From: Siphonodentalium dalli
Taxonomy: Eukaryota > Mollusca > Scaphopoda > Gadilida > Siphonodentaliidae
Assembly (NCBI GenBank): GCA_032622095.1
Contig: CP136063.1
Span: forward strand, 74,005,980 to 74,069,979
Direction: 5' to 3'
Length of the DNA: 64,000 nucleotides
How positions within the stretch are numbered: position 1 is the first letter of the stretch; every line of letters begins with the position of its first letter. The notes beneath the pieces are model-generated. The model ran no database searches. It was not told the origin of the DNA and worked only from the letters and a program-made list of their open reading frames with translations. Of this stretch, positions 58,902 to 64,000 are shown piece by piece. A program made the position numbers and the translations under genes.

Positions 58902-60233
58902 CTATAATAGCAGAGAACAAAGTAGTAGCACAGTTTCCAACAAGAATATTGTCAAGAAGAATAACAAGAACAAACGATTCATCATGTCAGAGAACGCCCT
59001 CCATGAGAATCTGTCTTCGGCGGTCTTCGGCGGTATTCGGCGGTCTTCGGCGGTCTTGGACCTCGTCTCATACTCCGATTCATCGGGATCCACCTGTAAG
59101 GCCGGCGTATATTTGACAGTTTTGTAAATAAAAGTCGCTTCAGTCACGCAAAAGTCATCGTCGTTGAAAACACGTATGCCGTATCCAAACAGCTTCATTG
59201 CAGTGATATGTATCTTGGATGGCGTCTGGCTCCTGTGACGATCAGCATATTTTTGAACAACCGCAACGGCACTCACGATAAGTGCATTCTGAACATACTG
59301 AATGCAGAGATAAACGGCAAATCTCGAAATCGAATATGAAGATCTGGGCATCCACTCACTGAAGAATGCAAGGAAAACAGCATTCGAGAGAAACATCGTA
59401 ATTGCAAATGACATTTTTTCTCCAGATTTAAGGGGAACCACGAAGGCCACCAAGCTGAGTAAAGCTAGTCCAATAGCGGGTGCGATAGTAAACATGACAT
59501 GGTAGGAGGGGCGTCGCTTGACTGACAGTTTGACCTGACAGCTTGACATTCGATCGCCGTCTTCACCATACTCATCACTGGATAACAATGCGGAAACGAA
59601 ATCCCACTCACCATTTTCAACATAATTCTCCAGACTTACATGGTCGTCCTTGTGTGTGACGTTAACTTCGGTGGCCATTGAAGTCCACGGTCCGATTTCT
59701 ATAGTACACGACTGCGTGTCAAACGGGAATTGTCTGACGTCAAACTGACAATTTGTGACGTATGAATCACCCGGGTACCATTCTACTGTTCCGTCAGACC
59801 AGACAGTCATCAGCTGAAACTCAGCGCCTATGATTTTTGATTCCCCACGTGCATTAACAACGGATATATCTGGTTTCCATAGAATAGATGATGGCAGGTT
59901 AAGACGGTCTAATCCCGCAGCACCATCGTCCCATGTTAGTCTCTCGTCAACCCACGATATGCTCATCCATGCATCAACCTCAATTGTGTGTGCCACTACA
60001 TCAATGTCCCGGATTTCTGACAAGGCAAAGGACAGTTTAACTTGCAGTGACCCATTTCCGGGCTTCAGGTGCTTACTGTAATTTGACCACAGACTATTAT
60101 ATAAACCGTACGCCCTACTTTGCTCATAAGAATAACACAGGTCGAAGATATGTAGTTGAATCACTACCAAGAGCGTAAATTTCCTGACGATTCTCCACGC
60201 CATGGATTCAGTTTTCATAATATGAAGCCACAT
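58902..60233 (-). CDS. Intronless nicotinic-type Cys-loop receptor subunit
   Basis: An intact 443-residue subunit of the pentameric ligand-gated channel family, in one exon. The signal peptide lies within the first 36 residues; starts at Met1, Met6 or Met11 are possible, and Met11 (AWRIVRKFTLLVV...) gives the tidiest one. The extracellular domain has WKPDI (119-123, loop A region), the Cys-loop CQFDVRQFPFDTQSC (162-176, 13 residues between cysteines) and GPWTS (loop B Trp183). Transmembrane helices are M1 ~246-267, M2 ~272-293 preceded by GEK as in cation-selective channels, M3 ~303-327 and M4 ~419-441. Loop C has a single Cys (SSC, 232), not the vicinal pair of alpha subunits. The M3-M4 loop is short and contains a 10-bp minisatellite. 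Likely a plasma-membrane cation channel subunit; the ligand is unknown. Lineage-specific expansion of such intronless subunits is known in molluscs. Confidence 0.93.
   Translation of the reverse strand: MWLHIMKTESMAWRIVRKFTLLVVIQLHIFDLCYSYEQSRAYGLYNSLWSNYSKHLKPGNGSLQVKLSFALSEIRDIDVVAHTIEVDAWMSISWVDERLTWDDGAAGLDRLNLPSSILWKPDISVVNARGESKIIGAEFQLMTVWSDGTVEWYPGDSYVTNCQFDVRQFPFDTQSCTIEIGPWTSMATEVNVTHKDDHVSLENYVENGEWDFVSALLSSDEYGEDGDRMSSCQVKLSVKRRPSYHVMFTIAPAIGLALLSLVAFVVPLKSGEKMSFAITMFLSNAVFLAFFSEWMPRSSYSISRFAVYLCIQYVQNALIVSAVAVVQKYADRHRSQTPSKIHITAMKLFGYGIRVFNDDDFCVTEATFIYKTVKYTPALQVDPDESEYETRSKTAEDRRIPPKTAEDRFSWRAFSDMMNRLFLLFFLTIFLLETVLLLCSLLL
59012..59062. repeat. 10-bp coding minisatellite in the receptor's M3-M4 loop
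   Basis: About five copies of CGGCGGTCTT or a variant (one reads CGGCGGTATT). Since 10 is not a multiple of three, copies are read in different frames, giving KTAEDRRIPPKTAEDR in the protein. Three copies return to the same frame, so copy-number change in other steps would shift the frame before M4. Confidence 0.85.
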
Positions 60234-60309
60234 TATCTGAGTCGATTAAGCGATACGCCAAATAATTCAGGGATAAACTGCAATCCGAATCCTCTCTGAT
60301 TTGCAGCAA

Positions 60310-60490
60310 TATGTTCGCTTGAAGCTTGACATTGGATCGCCCGCTAGAGCATAATCATTCCTGGATACAATGCCGAAACAGAATTCCCATTCGCCTTTTT
60401 TCAACATAATTCTCCAAACTTACACAATCAGGATAAGATTATCGAATCCGACAGACTCTTAATTCCTCCCAAGTCAGTCTCTTAGTCTAT
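60310..60490 (-). pseudogene. Fragment of a paralogous Cys-loop receptor gene
   Basis: GACATTGGATCGCCCGC through TTTTTTCAACATAATTCTCC parallels 59545-59640 of the intact gene. CAAGTCAGTCTCTTAGTC near 60470 parallels 59938-59950 (RLTW region). The two pieces are in gene order, but the roughly 280 bp between them in the intact gene are missing, so it is an internally deleted relic upstream of the intact copy. Frames are broken. Confidence 0.7.
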
Positions 60491-61133
60491 TCTCTGGTGG
60501 TTAAGGGTGTAACACAAAACAATCTAATTTCCATTTCGAAACACTATTATTGAAGAAGACCAAAGCCGAAAGCCATACTACATGCATATATATGTGAGCG
60601 TTATCGTTGTCATCTTGAAAGTCTGTCCCTGTCGGCTTGAAAATGAACATTACTCTGGGTCTACTGCCGTCCGCGCGATCTGGGAATGCATCAGCCTTGT
60701 GTCCATGTCGCCCCGATCGGACGCCGATGTTGGTGATTCTCCGGTGTAACACACATATATGAACGAGTTACATCTAATTCGTTGTGAAATATCACACAGT
60801 ATTCTCCTGTAATGCCTTCGGGTGCACCTGCCTTCTATTCGTATATAAATTCACCGGGGAACCGATCACTTATTGTAGATTTACCATTTCCGTTCCATTG
60901 CGTGCACAAATTGTACATGTAACCTCTTCGGGCGAGTATATCGAATAGTATGTCATCGCGCAATCACATAATGCATTCCTGATTTACCATTTCTACACCG
61001 AGGGTGTAAGCGTCACCATATATGATTTATCTACACACATATATAACGATATTGCGAGTATAGACTATGCGCGTTATCATGCAGTATGGTAGGATTATAT
61101 TAATGTCACGCGTTGCGCTTGTCAATATATTTC
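60491..61133. other. No confident gene
   Basis: An 83-codon minus frame (60501-60752) is unrecognised and may be further decayed sequence related to the neighbouring fragment or its 5' flank. Confidence 0.35.
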
Positions 61134-61508
61134 TTAACCCTTTACCAAACAAATAACACCATACAAATATGGATATCATTGGAACCGGTTCATTGACCAC
61201 ATTGTGATGGTTACAGTTATGCCCTGTGCCAATGCATTCTCTTATATATGCGATATATAAGAGAATGCATTGGCCTTTTTTTTAACACTTTTTACCATTT
61301 GTTCTTACATTCTTTAACAATTTTATAATTTTTTCTTACATTTTTTAACAATTTTTATAAACATTTTTCTACATTCTTTGACAATTTTATCATTTTTAAT
61401 ATGTGTTAAGCCAATGCATTCTCTTATATATGCGAGGCGACCTATGGTCGACTCGCATATATAAGAGAATGCATTGGCACAGGGCCGTTTTGTTGGGTAA
61501 AGGGTTAA
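61134..61508. mobile_element. TTAA-flanked hairpin-module MITE, one module collapsed
   Basis: Element 61138-61504 between TTAA at 61134-61137 and 61505-61508, family of 45344-45725. The left module has lost its central GAGTCGACC...CTCGC part (TATATGCGATATATAAGAGA), and the T-rich spacer is duplicated. It directly abuts a family T-like start (ATCCTTTCTATCTAAATGG) at 61509 that shares the TTAA. Confidence 0.8.
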
Positions 61509-61604
61509 ATCCTTTCTATCTAAATGGATTCTCCCATTCAGATAACAATATACATTGTCCGAACTTACAATGAATAATTAGGACGAAGGAAACTGCACAA
61601 TGCA

Positions 61605-61742
61605 CTTCTACCATCCTACCCGGCCTACCCGGAAACAACTCAAAAACTTCTACCATCCTACCCGGCCTACCCGAAAACAACTCAAAAACTTCTACCATCC
61701 TACCCGGCCAACCCGGCCTACCCGGAAACAACTCAAAAACTT
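61605..61742. repeat. 42-bp minisatellite, 3 copies
   Basis: Unit CTTCTACCATCCTACCCGGC, then CTACCCGGAAACAACTCAAA and AA. The third copy has a 10-bp internal duplication. A minus-strand frame through it is a by-product. Confidence 0.9.
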
Positions 61743-62066
61743 ATAATGTATAATTAAATTAGCGTTCGAAAAGGATCTTGTTAATTAGGTTGCATCATTC
61801 GAGCGCAACATAACTAACATCCATGTCTTAATTGAACTATCGGTAGGGGTCTACTTATTATCGCGCTGAGCTGCGATGGGCTTGCGGTTAGTACGTTCGA
61901 CTACTGCGCCAGAGGTTTCGCTTGGCCCCGAGTCACGGCGCTTTAAATGTGCTTACTTCAGTGAGCGTGAATTTTTTTCATTTCTTATCGAAATTAGTTT
62001 CTACACATGACCAATTGTCACATGACCAATTGTCTGGATTCATTGTTCAACATTCCATTATTTCAG
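61743..62066. other. No gene seen
   Basis: Immediately upstream of the SLC17-like exon. It ends in a pyrimidine-rich acceptor. Confidence 0.35.
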
Positions 62067-62209
62067 TGTACAACGACAGGAACTAACCGAGATTTCGCAG
62101 TTCCATGGACGGTAGAAGACATCTCCCTACTACATACAGTATTCTTCGCTGGGGGTGTGATAACACAGATACCGCTGGGTATCGTAACGACCCTCGTATC
62201 ACCCAGGAA
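62067..62209 (+). CDS. SLC17-type transporter, second recognised exon
   Basis: A 143-bp exon with acceptor CATTATTTCAG (to 62066) and donor GTGAGT at 62210. It encodes CTTTGTNRDFAVPWTVEDIS, then LLHTVFFAGGVITQIPLGIV. The W...(L/I)..(S/T)FF.GG.ITQIP.G pattern is the TM2 signature region of SLC17 carriers (sialin, VGLUT, NaPi-I relatives). It starts in phase 0, fitting the end of 54335-54488, and ends after two bases of a codon. The remaining MFS helices would be encoded beyond 64000. The short lumenal loop contributed by the two exons is normal for the family. Confidence 0.75.
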
Positions 62210-62399
62210 GTGAGTCTAGTCGATCACGACGAGTAATCACGTGGATTCAAATTGAAATAAAGGCTCGCCGACCACCAAAAAGATGGTTTCTTAGGAGATT
62301 GGCTTTTTCGGACCAAATGTTTTGGTAAAAAAAATCATTCTGAGTCACGAAAGGAGAATAACTCTGAAATATGATTTGGTTTGTCGTCCATATATACAT

Positions 62400-62694
62400 G
62401 TAGCAAATATGGATATCATTGGAACCGGCTCCTTGACCACATTGTGATAGATCAGTTATGCCCTGTGCCAATGCATTCTCTTATATATGCGAGTCGACCA
62501 TAGGTCGCCTCGCATATATAAGAGAATGCATTGGCCTAAAAACACTTTTTACCATTTTTTCTTACATTCTTTAACAATTTTATAATTTTTAATGTGTTAA
62601 GCCAATGCATTCTCTTATATATGCGAGGCGACCTATGGTCGACTCGCATATATAAGAGAATGCATTGGCACAGGGCCGTTCTGTTGGGTAAAGG
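62400..62694. mobile_element. Hairpin-module MITE, left end missing
   Basis: Matches 45344-45725 from the ATGGATATCATTGGAACCGG phrase to CTGTTGGGTAAAGG. It has two intact modules but no left TTAA/CCCTTT end, and the right TTAA is replaced by AGCAAG. Truncated copy. Confidence 0.75.
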
Positions 62695-63021
62695 AGCAAG
62701 TTTGTAGCAAATTAGTGTAACACTATGCTAAAGTCTCTACATTCGAAACTGTGGGAGGAGTTTATCACACAAATGCAATGAAGGTAACCATGCATACTGT
62801 GACGGATACGAGCGGATGGAAGGACGGAGGCCATTTTCGGGGGCACAATAAAAAGTATACAGCAAACCTTTATGTTGTTCTGAAATACGCTAGTTTTTTT
62901 TATAATTCCGTACTACCAATGTTAACAATAGAACAGTATTTCATTTCACTTGAGACCATGCGATTCTTTACCGTGATCATGCATGTATGTCACGTGAATA
63001 ATGACCGTGATAATACATGTA
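62695..63021. other. No gene seen; repeat tail fragment
   Basis: About 62745-62835 resembles the tail of 58496-58860. A long plus frame (62751-63170) runs into the next MITE and is rejected as a gene. Confidence 0.35.
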
Positions 63022-63490
63022 TATATGTGACCCGCCATATCAAATCCAGTCGTAAGTCGGGATTTTTTTTTTACCCTGTGCCAATGCTTCTATTTTATAT
63101 GCGAGTCGACCATAGGTCGCCTCGCATATATAAGAGAATGCATTGGCCTAACAATTTTTTACAATTTTAATATTTTTTTCTTGTATTCTTTAACAATTTT
63201 ATAATTTCACCCATACAGAGCCCCAGACAAACATGAGCAGACGACACTCTTCTATATGCTTCTATATATGTGTGGGGCTCCCTGCAGGGTAATGGATGTT
63301 TTTTATTTTATTTCCTAAAAATTGTAAGAAACATTTATTTTTAAAAAATGATAAAAAATTGTTAGGCCAATGCATTCTCTTATATATGCGAGGCGACCTA
63401 TGGTCGACTCGCATATATAAGAGAATGCATTGGCACAGGGTAAAAAAAATCACGACTTACAACTGGATTTGATATGGCGGGTCACATATG
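63022..63490. mobile_element. TA-type MITE (TATGTGACCCGCC ends) with two hairpin modules, copy 2
   Basis: Element 63024-63488 (465 bp), TA on the left and TG on the right. Same ends, modules and central GGGGCTC/GAGCCCC hairpin as 47379-47842 but in opposite orientation. The left module carries a small deletion (TGCTTCTATTTTATATGCGA). Confidence 0.8.
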
Positions 63491-63845
63491 TGATCTATTT
63501 CTACGTACAGATCATAGACATGCATGAACTTGATCCATGCTTCTGCAATTGCCGAGACTCAAAGAGTGACATTCCCACGTCCCCATGACAATAGCCAACT
63601 TATAATTTAAACATATGTTATTGCACCAATTATGTACAAATGGGATTGGGGCTCAATGTACAACAACTTAGATCGTCACTCTCCCCCATACAATTACAAA
63701 TTACAACAAGATAGTGACATAAAGTTGAAATTGTTAATATCGTTACCAGATCCAGGTCCGAGATATGTATGCCTTAATTTGGATTACTGAATATAGACCT
63801 TGGATAGATCCGTTAGTTTTATAAAATTGGGGTAATACATATCTA
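63489..63845. other. No gene seen
   Basis: Unremarkable sequence between two MITEs. Confidence 0.35.
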
Positions 63846-64000
63846 TTAACCCTTTACCCAACAGAACGGCCCTGTGCCAATGCATTCTCTTATATATGCG
63901 AGTCGACCACAGGTCGCCTCGCATATATAAGAGAATGCATTGGCTTAACACATATTAAAAATGATAAAATTGTCAAAGAATGTAGAAAAATATTATAAAA
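63846..64000. mobile_element. TTAA-flanked hairpin-module MITE, cut by window end
   Basis: TTAA at 63846-63849, then CCCTTTACCCAACAGAACGG, one complete hairpin module (about 63872-63945) and the start of the A-rich spacer. Confidence 0.8.

Larger units (their letters stand above)
54489..62066 (+). other. Presumed SLC17-like intron containing a nested antisense gene
   Basis: 7.6 kb bounded by GTAAGT and TTATTTCAG, phase 0 on both sides. It contains two MITE-like elements (55607-56399, 56604-57153), an intact Cys-loop receptor gene on the other strand, a receptor fragment and hairpin-module MITEs. A missing intermediate exon cannot be excluded. Confidence 0.6.

Noticed and set aside
61516-61731. 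Pro/Gly-rich minus frame resembling collagen-like repeats
   Set aside because: It is the reverse translation of a three-copy 42-bp minisatellite; the Gly spacing is not the collagen triplet.
62751-63170. 139-codon plus frame
   Set aside because: Half of it runs into the TA-type MITE with hairpin module, and the rest is repeat tail. Not a gene.

Overview
This is an A+T-rich metazoan window dominated by repeats. I infer a lophotrochozoan, most likely a bivalve mollusc. The coding pieces point that way: an intronless nicotinic-type Cys-loop receptor and a secreted PAN/IgGFc-binding-domain protein. So do the repeats: arrays of about 145-170 bp units containing a 'GGGCCATAACTC'-like phrase that end in GGAC-rich minisatellite. 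Species is not determinable from the sequence alone. There are no prokaryotic signals, tRNA, rRNA or CRISPR array that I could find.

Protein-coding content is small. (1) One internal exon of NDUFS4, the accessory subunit of mitochondrial complex I, lies at 5223-5395 (-). (2) A secreted-protein gene on the minus strand runs from 36024 to 31194. Exon 1 encodes a signal peptide and a PAN/apple-like module. Exon 2 encodes an IgGFc-binding-protein N-terminal-like domain. The splice phases match and a polyadenylation signal follows. A second diverged copy of the 3' coding end lies just downstream at about 30953-31078. (3) Two exons of an SLC17-type MFS transporter lie on the plus strand at 54335-54488 and 62067-62209, again phase-compatible. 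(4) An intact intronless 443-residue Cys-loop receptor subunit at 58902-60233 (-) sits inside the presumed SLC17 intron on the opposite strand, with a decayed paralogous fragment beside it at about 60310-60490. A two-exon small gene at 22887-23499 is only a candidate.

Most other sequence is mobile or satellite DNA. The largest structure is a foldback of about 6.1 kb (9089-15173). Its arms are about 1.3 kb inverted repeats around a 21/42-bp satellite that switches strand near 11044. Other notable structures are: several MITE-like elements bounded by TTAA and beginning CCCTTT (piggyBac-like target site) that share a hairpin module of about 75 bp; the same module in a second, TA-flanked family; four copies of a fully palindromic 213-bp TA-flanked MITE; a hAT-type MITE with a perfect 8-bp target duplication; a TTAA-punctuated 72-bp tandem array; Helitron-like repeats whose 3' hairpins share an ACGAAG loop; a decayed LINE reverse transcriptase; and several minisatellites.

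Layout: 1-5 kb interspersed repeats; 5.2 kb NDUFS4 exon; 6-9 kb repeats; 9-15 kb foldback; 16-30 kb nested MITEs, palindromes and minisatellites; 31-36 kb PAN/IgGFc-BP gene; 37-54 kb repeats and LINE remnant; 54-62 kb SLC17 intron with nested receptor gene; 61-64 kb hairpin-module MITEs. All similarity statements come from reading the window by eye, and family names come from recognised motifs, not database searches.
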